In this document: in pieces, positions 12,401-25,281 of the stretch
Layout of the letters: the number at the start of each line of letters is the position of its first letter
Numbering within the stretch: the first letter of the stretch is position 1
Assembly: GCA_010279815.1 (NCBI GenBank)
Contig: QEOQ01000544.1
Location: 124,001-188,000, forward strand
Length of the DNA: 64,000 bases
DNA from: Brachionus plicatilis
Taxonomy: Eukaryota; Rotifera; Eurotatoria; Ploima; Brachionidae
Reading direction: 5' to 3'
Notes under the pieces: model-generated
Databases searched by the model: none
Told to the model about the DNA's origin: nothing
The model's input: the letters and a program-made list of their open reading frames with translations, nothing else
Made by a program: the position numbers and the translations under genes

Positions 12401-14858
12401 TTAATAGGACACTTTTTACGACTAATTTTAATTAAGAAGTAAGTTAATAATAAGAAGCCAGAAAATGAGGTCGAGATCTTTCAAACTATTATAACCATAA
12501 AATATTGAAAGATATTTATTTAATCCTAAGATGAACTATTGAAAAAATCAACTTGTATTCAAGCATTAAAAATTGATTCAATAACATAATTTTAATTAAA
12601 TGATAGTTAAAATTAATCTATTTGCAAAAATAATAATTAATTTTAATAAAAGTTTTTAAACCTAATAAAGCTATTTAAAAAAATTTATTCAAAATTTTCT
12701 AGTTGATGACGAAGCCATTTTTGACTCTGTCTAGGATCTCTTAAAGCTTTGCAGTCTTTATAACAGAGCATAAAAAAGCATAAAAATCAATTTTTCAAAG
12801 ATAAAATTAATCTGAAAAAAATCATTTTTTCTTAATTTTATTAATTAATTGTAATAAATTTTTAACTATTAAAAATATATTTAAATTCTTTTTTTAAATA
12901 CACTCTAAATAAATGTTTCTTTTTATGATGATTAGAGAGTCTCATAAAATATACCATAAATGAAAGACATGTCAGCAAAATAGTCGACAGTTTCAATGTT
13001 TCAAAATATTTAATTCCTTTTCATCTTATTAATTATTATTTATTTTTTTTTGAAATATATTTTAAGTGATTATTTTGGAAATAAGAACATAAAAAAATAA
13101 TTAAAATAAAATAAAAAATTTCAAATAAATAAATTTGTTTAAAAAAATTGAATCATTCTAGGAATAAATTAGCTTAAAAGACAAACTACATTAATGATTC
13201 AATAATTAAAATTTTCAATAATCTTTGATTCGAAATCTGCTAGATAATCCATCAAAAGAACAATCGAAAGTCAAATAAAAGTTAAAATTTCTCAATTAAA
13301 AATTTTTTACTATTTTATTACAATTGCTATTTTTTATTTTAAATGAAAATTTAATAGCAAAGTTTAAATTAAATTTAAATATTTCTTTAATTCTGCTATA
13401 TAACCAAAAATTAAAAAAAATAGTATAGATAGGCATGAATATCAAAATAAAATTCTGAGACATATTTAAAAAAATTAAATAATAATCAAAACTTTTACCA
13501 TAATTTCTTGGATTAGGACTAAACCAATTGCGATTTCATGCTGTATGTCAATTAATAAATTGCTTAAGCTTCATTAATTTGGTAACTATTAACAAAATTA
13601 AAATCTAAATTTTAATTAAATTAAATTCAAACAAAAAACACATCTTTTAGTTTAGTTATTGTTGAATATAAAATGAAATAATCCAAAAAAATACATAAAA
13701 TCTCCAAAATTCTATTTATAAAAAAAAATAAAATAAACATTCGAACAATTGAAAATATTTACAGTTCTAAATTAAAAATGATATCAATAATTATTATTGA
13801 TATTAAGTATGAATCTTTGTAAAAAATTTAACGTTCATGAATTAAATTTAAAAAAGAATTAATCAAAAAGTTTTTCTAGTTTTCTGATTTATTTTAAATA
13901 ACAAATTTTTCAATAATTAATCAATTTTTTTTTTCTTTTAAAGAAAAACTTTCTAATATTTCATAATTTAATTTATTCTAGAAAAATAAAATACTTAATT
14001 TCATGCAAACATTTAGCGTGTAAATTAAATCTAAATCAAGTCACGATTTTTTTTTGTAAAGGAAAGAAGCTTGTCAAATTAAGGTTAAAACATTTCGAGT
14101 TGTGTTTAAACTAAATCTTAAGCTTTTTGAAAAAAAAATTAATTTTAATTCTTAAATAAGTCTAAAATCGAACCATTTAGTTCAAGGCCAGAGAAATTAC
14201 TCAAAATTTTTTTGAATCCATGATCCGCATAAATTTTAATATTTGATGACCACTGACATTAAAAATGAAAAAAAAAATTTTTTGCCCATAATTCCAAATT
14301 TTCCTTCTTACTTTTGATATACAGTCTCTAGAAAATATCTAAATATATTAACGCTGGCTTCTTTGGCCTTTTTTTTGCTTAAGTAATTAAAAAAAATTAA
14401 AAATTGATTTGTTTTCAAAGCCTTAAACAAAATTGAGCTTTTTTTTGATTCTAATCTAATGACTTATTTTGTTTAAATAATTTGAAATTTTTTAAATAAT
14501 TAAAAACTTAATTAGAGAAAAAAAATCATATCAACAAATTTTTATCGCGTATCTGCGTAATTGAATTTTTTGTCTCCTAAAGACCAAATACCTGAAAAAA
14601 TTAATTAATTTAAAAAGCTTGTTTCTTCAATGATTGTTTACTCTTGAAATAAAAGATAATTTAAGAATCCATAGTATTTGCTTACTAAGCTCTAGGCGTA
14701 ATCGAAAAAAAACAAAAACATTCAAAATAGGATATCAATTAAATGGAAATTGATCGATTTACCTTCAATTTGGTCTTGGAATTTGAAATTTTTTAAGAAA
14801 ACATTAAAATTTAATGAAATTTTCAAACTAATGAATTTTTTTAAAATGAAATTTTCAG
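9458..14858. other. AT-rich intergenic region
   Basis: No gene was recognised. About 11940-12060 contains TTACATGTAAC/GTTACTTGTAAC palindromic motifs and CATCTCGCCCATGTTA, a string shared with the palindrome at 62723-63444. At 12122 and 12188 the string TACGTCTCTTAAAATT is repeated about 66 bp apart. The rest is homopolymer-rich. Confidence 0.55.
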
Positions 14859-14998
14859 TTCTGTTCAAAAGTTTTTATTAGACTTCGAGCAGCTTTTATT
14901 AAATGTTCCCGCTGATGTTCAAGATGTGGAGACAAGCAACTTGAACAATGTTATGATGAGCCTTGAAGAGACTTGTTTATTCTATTTAATTAATCTAA
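14859..14998 (+). CDS. Isolated candidate coding exon (140 bp)
   Basis: A compact exon-like island with an ATTTTCAG acceptor on its left and a GTAAGC donor on its right. One frame is open throughout (about 46 codons), containing FLLDFEQLLLNVPADV and NNVMMSLEETCLFYLINL. Two other features favour coding: it is clearly less AT-rich than its flanks, and acidic and polar residues are well mixed. It begins with the last base of a codon and ends with the first base of the next, so it would be internal to a gene with long introns. No family is recognised and no partner exon was found within several kilobases. Confidence 0.4.
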
Positions 14999-17900
14999 GT
15001 AAGCATTGGAATGTTGCGCAATGAATTTAGATTAAATATAACCAGTCGGATTGTGGGATTTCAACGACTAAACGAGTTTATAATTTTAATTTATTGATTA
15101 AGCGATTAAGTCATAATATAATGAAAGGAAAACACGAACAAAAACATTAATCATTTTGCTTTCTTTGAGTCTATGACGTCTTTGTCATACACTTGATTTA
15201 AAATTCTATTTTGGACCAAGATGATAAATTAGCTTAAAGTGGATTAGACTAAACAAGTAATTTAATTTTGCGCTCTATCATTTGAGCAAAGTATAAATTA
15301 AAATTGAAGAGATTATCTAAATATTAATTGTGGTCTCAATTTAATTAATTACAGTAATCTAGTACTTGAAAAAAAATATTTGAAACTAAATATTTTTTAA
15401 ATATAAACCCTGATCTATGCGTTTCAATCTTAAATTGAATAATTGATAATCAAATAATATTATTATAAATATTATTTTTCATTTATCTTTAATTATTTTA
15501 AGCGATTGTAAAAATTTGACAATAAAAATTTCAAGTGGAACCGAAATAATCGCAGATAAAATTGAACCAAAGATTGAGTTTCAATCTGGTTAAAATTAAA
15601 AGCTAAAAATAAAATTTAAAAATTAACTAATAAGATTTAAAACTTCCAAAAGAAATACTTTTAATATGTTGGTATATTTAGGTAAAGTCTGTTTAAATAA
15701 AGCTGAAAATTCAATTTTAATTTGTTTAAAAAATAGGATATTTACAAAGGATGGTCTCTGAATATGAATTAATAATAATAATAATTGATTTTTGATTTTT
15801 TTTTGAATTTTTTAAAAGATTTTAAAGAATGATAATAAAAAAATTTTAAGCTACAACAAGCTAGCAAGCTAGACTTGCGAAGATGGGAAACAGAAGGATC
15901 CCATCTATGGTAATATCAATATGAATTGTACTGCTATGATTAACTGTTTTAACGAATTTTTAAGGAATTAAACATAAATTTACGTAAAATAATTTAAATA
16001 AAATTTCGTAATTTTTTTTTAATTTTTATTTGAATTTTCTAAAATAAAATTCCCTAAAATTCACCATTTTTTTGATTTTTTTGGACCCGCTTAAGGTTAT
16101 TAGTTTTATTTAAATTACTAAATTCCATGTAAATTGACGTAAAATCACATTAATAAAGATAAAATTTAAAAGAGCTTGTTTAATTTCTATAAGCTTAAAT
16201 TTTTAATTTTATTAAAAATTTTGATAATGACTTGCTTCAGAATCTTTATTAATAAGAAATTAATTTAATTAATTAGTTAAAATGATTAAAAATGATAAAA
16301 ATTTACAATAGACAGTTGATTTTGAACAAAAATTTTGGGCTTTCCTTTTATTAGGAAAATTTGATTTTGAATTTCTCTTAATTTTAGCCCAAAAAATGAT
16401 TTGTTTTTTACTTAATTGAGATATTATTCAATTTACAAAGTCTGTCTTTAAACTTTTGTCTAAATTAAATATTTTTACCAAATAAATTTTTTAAAAGGAA
16501 TGACACTAGAAAATCATTCAGATGTTTAGAAATCAGAACATGTTTTTTTTAACCTAATATTAAGTCACTTGAAAAGTAAAATTTGCAGTGCAGATTTCAG
16601 ATTGGTTTCAAAAAAAATAAAGAATTTACCAAATTGAACTAGAAAATTTACTTTTTTCTCAGAATTTTAGACTTTTTTAAAATTTTTTTCCAAATCTTGG
16701 TTTTTATTTTCGACAACATAATTTTTTTCAACTTTACTTATATAATTATCGATAGCGAGGTCAAATTTAGACAGCAAATTTACCAAATTTAATGCTAAAA
16801 ATCAAAGTATCTGCGTAATTTATACCAAAACTAAACTCGGGAATAAACGAGCTTGATATTTTGAAGGGTCTTATAGATGATGAAACAAAATAAATATTCA
16901 AATAATTGATATTGGTAAAATAATTGAATTTAGACAAAATGTGATTGAAATTTTAATTAAAATAAATTTAATATTTAGATTTTAAATTCAAATTTAAAAA
17001 AAAATTTAGGTCATATAAACACAGTGTTAACACAAATTATTCTTATTATTTTGGAGAATTTTAAATAATAAAAAGCTTACTGAAAAAGGTTTATTTGAAG
17101 AGACCTTCTTTCATTATCTTAAAATAATTTTTATAACTATTTCCAATCCTAAGAATTAACATTTTATTTTATTTTGTGTCTGAAAGTATTTAAATTCTAA
17201 AGAAATCTAAAAAGCCATACTCAATGTTTTATTTAGAAAAATTAGCGTTTACTTAGTTTTCACAAAAAACAATAGATTTTGGATTTTTTAAAATTTGTTG
17301 ATATATTTTGTGTAGTTTGAATTTTAATTAAAGTCAATTTAGCTTATGTTTTTTTAAGAATACACGAATTTTTTAATTTTCCTTTTTTTATTTCATTTTA
17401 ATATGAACTTAGACAATAAAAATCTTATGATTTTTTTATTACAAACAGGAAACAAGTTTTTAGAATGGAAAAAGGTGTAAAAAAATTCTACGAAATATGT
17501 GGATAGTTACAATTGGCTGTCAGTATCGAACACAATAAATTTAGTAAAAATTTCCATAAATTAATATAAAATATCAACAAAAATTATATATTTTTATCTC
17601 TTTATCTATTGATTAAATGGGAAAAATAAAATTTTTTTGGTATTTTTACTTATTATGCTTATTTTAAATAAAAAAATGGACACAATATTAACTTTATTAT
17701 TTTATTATTTTTTTTGGGATTTTTATTAATTCTGTGGAATTTTTACTAAAAATATTGTGCACAAATATTAAGACTCGTTACAATTTTGTAGAATATATGC
17801 CTGTGATAAACGAATCTTTACAATTGATAATGGATAAAAATAAATTTAAATTTTTCACAATTAATTTTTAAACAATTTTAATCATCCATGCAGAATAAAA

Positions 17901-19848
17901 ATTAAATAACAAAAAGTAATTAAAGATTTTTTGTTTACGTCAAAATTTTACAATAAATTATTTAGCAAAAAAAGCTAGATTTTTACTTATTTATCAATTA
18001 ATGTTTAAAATATAGACTTATCCATTACAAATGGTTTTAAAATAATTTTCTTGTATATCAATCATTTGAGTCCTTGCTACTTAATACACAAAATAAATTT
18101 ATACCAAATTTTTGTTTAGTAAACTAAGTAAAAAAAAAAGAAAAAATTAAAATTTTATTTACTAAAATTCATTTGTTTAAAGCAACTAATACGGTAATTT
18201 TGTAAATTCACATTAATTAAAGAATTGATACTCCGGACTTTTTTATTTTAAATTTTAAAATTAGCTTTGAATTTTTTTGCTTTTATGCAAAATAAAGAAG
18301 AAAAACGCAAATTAACCTTCATAATGACCATATTAGCAATAAATAAATTCTAGAGCATGTAAAATATTAATTTGTTTTTTTGAACAGAATTCGAAAAAGT
18401 TTTATAAAGCAAGTTAATAAATTTTTCTGACATGATGAATAAAACCATCATGACAAATTCTAATTGCTTTTTAAAGAAAGAAAATATTATTCTTTTAATT
18501 ATGAATTTAAATCTAATTATCGTAAAATTACGTCAAAATACATGTTCTGAATCAGCATTGAATTTTGATAACTAAATAATCAATTTTAGAAATTTACGAA
18601 TATAAATGGTCAACCTCAAAAAAAAGTTCATTCCTAGGCTTTTTTCGAAATTCCCAATAGAAACTTATTTTTAATTTTTTCCAAAAAAGTTAACTTAAAT
18701 ATTATCTAGACTTTAATATGGTGAAAATTGCTCTTTCAACAGAATCATGTTAAACTATCAAATTTTATCATTCAGAGTTGTTTTTTTAGTATCGTTTGAG
18801 AAATTTATTAAATGAGTTTTTTTGCTATAATGCACTATAAAGATTATTTAAAAAAATACTTTCTTATTCTTAAATAAGCGGCTTTCATTTTTGACAATAA
18901 AGTGAAAATTAAAAAAAATATAAATATTCAAAAAAAAATTTTTTACTTAAACAGCTTTTGAATAATTTAAAATTTATCTATAATAAAATGATGAACAAAA
19001 AATGACAATATTACCCTTTATGCTCCAATAGTCCAATTTTTACTTGAATTTGAGTTTTTTATATAACTTTAATTGTAAAATCAATCTAATTCTGAATCTG
19101 TTGTTTGATACTAAAAAAATATATTTCCAAGAAAAGGAAATTTTTTTTACAAATGATTTAAAAGCTAAAATTTTGTAAAAATAACTATAAATCTAATTTT
19201 TAAAAGCATATTGATTAATTGAATTTTTTTCATTTAGGTTTCTCTTTTTTATTTTGATATGTATCCATTATTTAAAAATAATATTTTTTCTAAAACAATT
19301 ATTATTTTTAATTTTCTCTAGTTATAATTTAAATCAACTGAGTTAATTTCTTCTATCCATTATTTTACAAAAATCTCTAAAAAACTTCGATTCTTCTAAA
19401 ATTCTAAAAGTTGTTATTTACAGTCGAAATTTTTTATCAATTCAAGAAAATTGTCTAAATTATAATTTTTTTATTTTCAGCTAAAAACATGCATCAATAC
19501 ATTTTTATAAATATAAAGCCCAAGTGATTTCAATTAATTTGTTTATTAAACTTCTGATTGAACAAACTAAAAGTGAAAAAAAAATATTTATTTAACCCTC
19601 TGGAGAAAAGTCAACTTTCCACGTGAAAATCATCAATAAAATTTATTAATTTTAATCATCCTTTAATCATTTTAAAATAAAAAAGATTAAGTTTTGAAAT
19701 TAATTTTTTATCTTTTCTTTTGACGAAAAACATATCATAATGACATCAGTTAAAAATAAAGAAAATTTTTAAAAAGTACCAAAAGATGGATATATATTTC
19801 GAAAACTTTATGAGCCTTAAATAGAATTTGATAAGAGCCTGTTGAGCT
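14999..19848. other. AT-rich intergenic region
   Basis: Nothing with coding character. The stretch at about 15850-15925 (GCTACAACAAGCTAGCAAGC onward) is locally GC-richer. It loosely resembles 62051-62095, and both may be short retroelement 3' ends. The remainder is homopolymer-rich. Confidence 0.5.
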
Positions 19849-19935
19849 ATGGCTGAAAGCTCATCCAATATTAACTTTGTGTCTAATCCTCAGGTGGCAC
19901 AAACACTCAGACGCTATTTACAGAAACTATTTTAA
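19849..19935 (+). CDS. Small ORF of 28 aa, weak candidate
   Basis: An ATG opens a 28-codon frame (start MAESSSNINFVSNPQ, end RRYLQKLF, then TAA) within an island of near-normal base composition in otherwise AT-rich DNA. There is a CAG/GTGG junction in the middle, so it may be part of a spliced transcript. No homologue is recognised and chance cannot be excluded. Confidence 0.18.
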   Translation: MAESSSNINFVSNPQVAQTLRRYLQKLF

Positions 19936-21006
19936 TAGAAAAATCCGAAAATTTTTTAATTTTTGGAAGGAAAGCACTTTCAAATGCAATACAGATAAAT
20001 ATTTGTTGGAATTTTTCCATTCCGAGCTATTTATTAATTGATGAAAGCGAAAATAGAGAATTGGAAGAGTGAGATATATCAAGAATAAACTTGATTTAAT
20101 TAAAACAAGTTTTGAAAATATTGCTACTTTTACTAGTGCAATCAAAAACAAAAAATTTAACTTGTTTAAGTTCGCTTTCATTAGTTCAAAGCCTATTTTA
20201 TGTAATTTCCTTGCAAAGTTTGTTACACAATAGACTTTATCCGAATATTCCTTACAAGTAGCTTATTCTCTGTTGTATAAGATAGATATCTCGTTTTTAA
20301 TAATAGTCAATTAGCATTGAATCCAAAGCTAAATTTACCATCCAAACATCAATGCTGATAGTTCCATATTTCAACTAATTTCCAACTTTTTAAAAGTATT
20401 AACCTTAAAAAAAAAATAATATTTTTTTTCTTCAGACATTATTTCTTTTAACTGATTACTAAAAATTATCCGTAAAAATAGTTCAATTAATCCATTTTCT
20501 ATTCTCACCAATATGAGCTAAAATTTAGCGTAAATTTTTTTTAAATCAAAATTTATAATTTAGATTGTTTTTAGTTTGATATTGATCAAAAATATTAATC
20601 AATCTTTTATGTTAGATATTTTTGAAGTTTTAGTATCAAAAAAAAATTTGGATTATTTTTTAAATTGTTTGCAGATTGTTTGACAATGATTTTATTTTGA
20701 GAAATTTGGTAGAGTTTTTTATTATCTCTTTAAAAAGATGTCATGTTTCTAGGATTTTTCAACGATCTACAAAAAAAAATAAAAACATTTATAAAATGAC
20801 TTTCAATTATCCTTAAACAATGAGCGAATAAAACAATTTTCTTATTATACGCCTAAAAATGCTAATTCACAACGGATTTCCAATTTTCGGCCAAATAAAT
20901 AAAACAAGCTTCCGTAACAAGGAGCTATTTCATGGAAATTTTTTGATTAATCTTCAAAAATTTATTTAAAATGAAAAAATTTTTTTTATTCCAGAATCAC
21001 TAAAAA
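19936..21006. other. AT-rich intergenic region
   Basis: No recognisable gene. The minus-strand frame at 19927-20181 gives a Leu/Phe/Lys-rich translation without domain character and is regarded as noise. Confidence 0.5.
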
Positions 21007-21135
21007 TCTTAATTTTCAAAACTTATTGTTTTATTTTTATATTTATTTTTTGATTGAGGAACAAATAAAAAATTCTGTCAAAATTTTTATTTAAATATAC
21101 AGAAAAGTTTGATAAAAAATTATATTAAAAAAATA
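21007..21135 (+). repeat. 129-bp direct repeat, left copy
   Basis: As read by eye, this block (TCTTAATTTTCAAAACTTAT through ATTAAAAAAATA) is base-for-base the same as 21725-21853. The two copies bracket the DUF229 fragment and the N gap. Perfect identity of AT-rich non-coding sequence implies a very recent duplication or an assembly artefact. Confidence 0.85.
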
Positions 21136-21721
21136 TCATCATCTTTGAGTTCATTAAAACTTCCCAAGTTTACCTCAAAATCGTCGATTCGCTCAACCCT
21201 NNNNNNNNNNNNNNNNNNNNNNNNNNNNNNNNNNNNNNNNNNNNNNNNNNNNNNNNNNNNNNNNNNNNNNNNNNNNNNNNNNNNNNNNNNNNNNNNNNNN
21301 NNNNNNNNNNNNNNNNNNNNNNNNNNNNNNNCATTAAAACTTCCTAGGTTTACTTTGAAATCGTCAATTCGCTCAACCCTTCGATATTTACATCTAATTG
21401 AATCTATTCTTGTTTGTATCTCTTTATCAAGTGTCCATTTGTGATCCAAAGAGTCAACGTTTCCCCAATTACGTTCAACTGTACATTTTGGCATTGGTTT
21501 TAAATCTTCCAATGGTAGACCATAATTGAGTTTGGGTAATTGGCAAACTTCAAAATTCGTTTTTCCCTCATTTAATTTCTTAAATGTTTGCTCTCCTACA
21601 TTTTCTTTTTTTATTTTATAGTCTATTTTACTTTTATTGGTATTCAAATTTATTTTAGATGTTGTTTTTAACAGTATGTAGTTTGCCACAAAAAATAAAA
21701 ATGCCCATGTCACTTACATAA
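21136..21721 (-). pseudogene. DUF229 exon-2 fragment (truncated third copy, interrupted by gap)
   Basis: Reads like the 5' part of DUF229 exon 2: membrane segment (TWAFLFFVANYILL), linker, PKCTVERNWGNVDSLDHKW and the RVERIDDF block, stopping at about ELKD. It keeps the last bases of intron 1 (TATGTAAG acceptor), so it came from genomic DNA rather than mRNA. There is no exon 1, 3 or 4. It resembles the distant copy (32881-35879) more than the adjacent one, but the 49 bp just right of the gap match the adjacent copy (CCTAGGTTTACTTT) before the sequence returns to the distant-copy type. The same 49-bp segment appears on both sides of the Ns. Non-functional as assembled. Confidence 0.8.
21201..21331. 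other. Assembly gap (131 Ns)
   Basis: A run of N inside the DUF229 fragment. The sequence CATTAAAACTTCC...CTCAACCCT occurs on both sides, in two allelic or paralogous versions, so the gap joins overlapping, unmerged copies of the same segment. Confidence 0.98.
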
Positions 21722-21724
21722 AAT

Positions 21725-21853
21725 TCTTAATTTTCAAAACTTATTGTTTTATTTTTATATTTATTTTTTGATTGAGGAACAAATAAAAAATTCTGTCAAA
21801 ATTTTTATTTAAATATACAGAAAAGTTTGATAAAAAATTATATTAAAAAAATA
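21725..21853 (+). repeat. 129-bp direct repeat, right copy
   Basis: Identical to 21007-21135. This copy lies in the 3' flank of the adjacent DUF229 gene (stop at 22002-22004). It is probably the original location, with the left copy produced by the duplication or misjoin. Confidence 0.85.
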
Positions 21854-22001
21854 ATTTTACTTTTCAAAGTTTAAATCAAAAAATTTAATTTTTAAATTAA
21901 AAAATTTCAGTTTTGACGCACTGTCGATGAAATACTTTTTAAAATTTTACTAGCAGATTATTCAGAATCGAATCATGAATCAATCAATTTAGAAAAATTA
22001 A

Positions 22002-25000
22002 CTATTGAAATAGCAAATATTGAAAATATTTTAAATTAAATACTGAAAAACAAAAACAAAATTTTCTTAGATCTAGCATGAGACCAGGATTAAAACCAAA
22101 TTTAGCTACACACCAAGGTTGTTCACCATACGAATCAATTCGACTGATGTCATTTTTTGATTTAATGCTGAAACTGTCAGAAATAAATTCAAATCCTTCA
22201 TTTTTACCTTGGTAAACAATTGTTTCATAAATACCATAATTTGGATAAGTAATAAATGATACACGATAAATAACTTTTCCATCAAGATCTAGCTTTTCAG
22301 CTGAAATAATTTTTTTTAAATAAAGTACCTGACAAAGGTCTCTTTTAGAAAAAGTTACAGAATTTATTGATTCAGCTGCGAAAAGAGCTGCTTTTCTTAC
22401 AATTAAAGAATAAATGCATTGATTCTTCCAATCTCTAACACAAGTGCAAAAATGTTCAGTTATTCCAATATCTTCACATGATCTATAAATTGAAATTTTT
22501 TCAAACAAACTAATGGATCTTTGACGATCATTTTTAATTTCTTTTTTTGAGCAAGTTAAATCACGCACTGTCGCATGAATGTCAAAAGGTGATGTCAATT
22601 TGGCAAGGTTGTTTCTTAAATTGTTAACTTTTTGTTGATTATTGCTGACAAAGCTATCAGGAAGATAGACTGAAAAAAATGGCAGTCTTTCTTCCAGATA
22701 GCGCTGAGATGATCTCAATTTATTGAATCTAGAACCATGATCTGAATACAGAAAAATAATTGTATCATCAAAAAGATGTTCTCTAAAACCATTGTTCAAA
22801 AACTCGAATATATCATCATCTAGCCAGTGCAAATGATCATTTGAATCATGTGAATTTTCAACATAATGCATTATGGCTAGATTTGACTGACGATTTCGGT
22901 ACAATTGTTTAAAACTTGTCAATAGATTCATCATTATTTTGTGTCTCTTGGTATCACCATTACAAAAATCATTTGATTTTTTCAATCTTTGATTTCGCTG
23001 CATCATATAAAGCTGATAATGTTTGGGATAATGTTTTGGTGCATGATTTTTAAAGCCTCTCATTCTATAAGTGAAAGCTCCTAGATGCGGCCAATCGTCC
23101 AGATAAATTGAAGTAAAATCTTAATAAAACAAAATGTTAAATCAAAATTAAATTGTGACTGTAAATCAGGAGCCAAACTTTTCTTTTAAATGATAGTAAA
23201 AATTGAAATTAAATGATCGTAAGATCGAAAATTAAGAATCTTTATGAAGTTAGTCGGGCAATATAAAATGGACGGTCCAAAATACAGATAATTTTTTTTA
23301 TTGGAGGTCACTTAAACCCAGAGTTTGTCAAAAGTCAAAGTCAAGTCAAAAAACTCAATAATATATTCGATTTTAAATTTTATTCCTTTCAAGTCAAGTC
23401 AAAACTTTCAATTTAGAAATTTTTTTGAGTTTTTTGATTTTTTTTTGAAAGAGAAATTGACTGAATTCGATTTAAAGTTCATTACTGTTAAAAACATTTT
23501 TCTTAATATTATTTGTTTTTTTCAAAATTCTTGTCTTTGATGAAAACTAAATCTTCAATTATAAAGTCAAAGTGGGACTTTGACTCTGACTTAGGAGTGT
23601 GCTCAATTTTTAAAAAGTAGACGGTCTACCATGTAAAAATAAAGGAAATTAAATTAAAATCAAAAATACGGAATTATATTTTTTAATTTTTTTTTAAACT
23701 ATTTTCAAATACAGATCAATATTAGCTAGAAAACTTAATTTTGAGACCACTTTTCAAAAAAATTCTGTTCATATAAGTTATGTGAACAGAATTCTGACAA
23801 TTAAGTCCAAGAACCAGGAGACGCGTTACACAAAACATAGAAAAAAAGCAAGAAGACGCGTCTACCCACGTTTCAATGGTGAGCTCACGTCTGCTCTGAT
23901 TTTTAACCAACTCTGCTAAAACCTTTAGAAAATTTTGCAGAAAATTATAGTAAGTCGTTGAATCTGAAGTCAAGACTTTGACTTTTGACCAACACAGGCA
24001 GAACCGAATCAGTCCAGCATGCAGCAATATTATAAAATAAACTCAAAAATCAACCTTTGTTCAGATGGTCTTTAGATCAGGGCAAAATTAAGAATAGAAG
24101 ATTTATTTTTTGTTTTATAATTAGTTAAATTTCAATCCGAAAAAATGATTTAATGACACAATTAATACCGACAGAAATTTTTGGCTGATGATAAAGATAG
24201 GTGACCATGTTAGAATTTATGTTGATAGTGGTCAAACAATACAATAAACTAAATAAAATTAGATTTTAAATCTTTTTATCATTTAAAATTTACTTTTTTG
24301 ATGTAATTCTTTCCAAATAAAAGGATAGGCTTCGTCTACATACTTTCCATTGGGATCATTTTTTAATGCGCTTGGCAATTCTTCTTCAGTATACCCTGTG
24401 AATAATGGAATCAATGCTTTTTTTATTAAAAAAAATGATTAATTTTGATGTTTTTTAAATTAAAATAATAATAAATAATAAAGACAAACCTTGAGGTGTT
24501 CCATCCCCAACAATGTTATAGCTGGTCAAAATGAAAAAATTTTCAGTATTTTTAATAAAATCAAAAGTTTTTGTCAGTCGTTTGACAAATGAAACTCTTG
24601 AGACTGAATCATAGCTTAGAAGCATTACATTGTAAGGATAACATCCGCTGGAATCTTTTCCAATATTAAATTTATCCTTTGGATTATTGTCCACCACTTG
24701 TACATATAAATTATCAAATTTAACTTGGTTGCCATTTGATTTATTTTTTCCATCACATTCAACTTCAAAAACATCATCTCTAACAATAGCACCATCTTTG
24801 AGTTCATTAAAACTTCCTAGGTTTACTTTGAAATCGTCAATTCGCTCAACCCTACGATATTTACATCTAATTGAATCTGTTCTTGTTTGTATCTCTTTAT
24901 CAAGTGTCCATTTGTGATCCAAAGAGTCAACGTTTCCCCAATTACGTTCAACTGTACATTTTGGCATTGGTTTTAAATTTTCCAATGGAAGGCTATAATT

Positions 25001-25281
25001 TAGTTTGGGTAATTGGCAAATTTCAGAATTCGTTTTTCCCTCATTTAAACTTTCAAATCCTTGTTTTTTTTCTTGCTCATAGCATGGTTCGATTTCTTTT
25101 TTGTTTTCCAGAATATTGACAGCTAATATGTAAACAATAACTGACAAAATCACTTTAAAAAAGTTTTTAAATTTTTAATTTATTTGATACATTTTCAAAA
25201 TAAAATTTTGTTTATTTAAGTTTTAAAATTAGGCAAAAACTTACCTAAATATATTTTTTTTCTTCTAAGTTTTTTAAGCAT
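22002..25281 (-). CDS. DUF229 family type II membrane protein (sulfatase/alkaline-phosphatase fold), copy 1
   Basis: Four exons, all GT-AG: 25281-25245 (12 codons plus one base, GTAAGT donor), 25152-24490, 24416-24294 and 23119-22002, giving 646 aa. The N-terminus MLKKLRRKKIYLVILSVIVY is a basic stretch followed by a hydrophobic signal anchor, so the catalytic-like domain should face the Golgi lumen or outside. DUF229 landmarks appear in order: PKCTVERNWGNVD, VMLLSYDSVSRVSFVKRL (first metal-site-like Asp), GYTEEELPSAL, DDWPHLGAFTYRMRGFK, MHYVENSHD, LYSDHGSR and LEERLPFF. The length fits the family. Intron 1 is 92 bp; intron 3 (23120-24293) carries a decayed repeat. Biochemical function of DUF229 is unknown; phosphatase- or sulfatase-like chemistry is only inferred from the fold. 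The C-terminal tail differs from copy 2. Confidence 0.9.
23318..24015. repeat. Decayed transposon in intron 3 of DUF229 copy 1
   Basis: Starts near AGAGTTTGTCAAAAGTCAAA and contains many AAGTCAAGTC/GACTTTGACT motifs (about 23335-23400, 23560-23595, 23970-23990) plus a less AT-rich middle (ACGCGTTAC and ACGCGTCTACC). The motif set matches 7783-7965. No intact transposase frame is present; the 101-aa minus-strand frame at 23722-24027 has no recognised domain. Confidence 0.4.

Noticed and set aside
21120..21713. 197-aa frame spanning the N gap as an intact third DUF229 gene
   Set aside because: The central residues are Ns, the segment is duplicated on both sides, and exons 1, 3 and 4 are absent.
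24687..25119. Plus-strand ORFs opposite DUF229 exon 2 (similar ones at 35284-35514 and 21109-21444)
   Set aside because: Recur at every DUF229 copy only because the sense exon is conserved.
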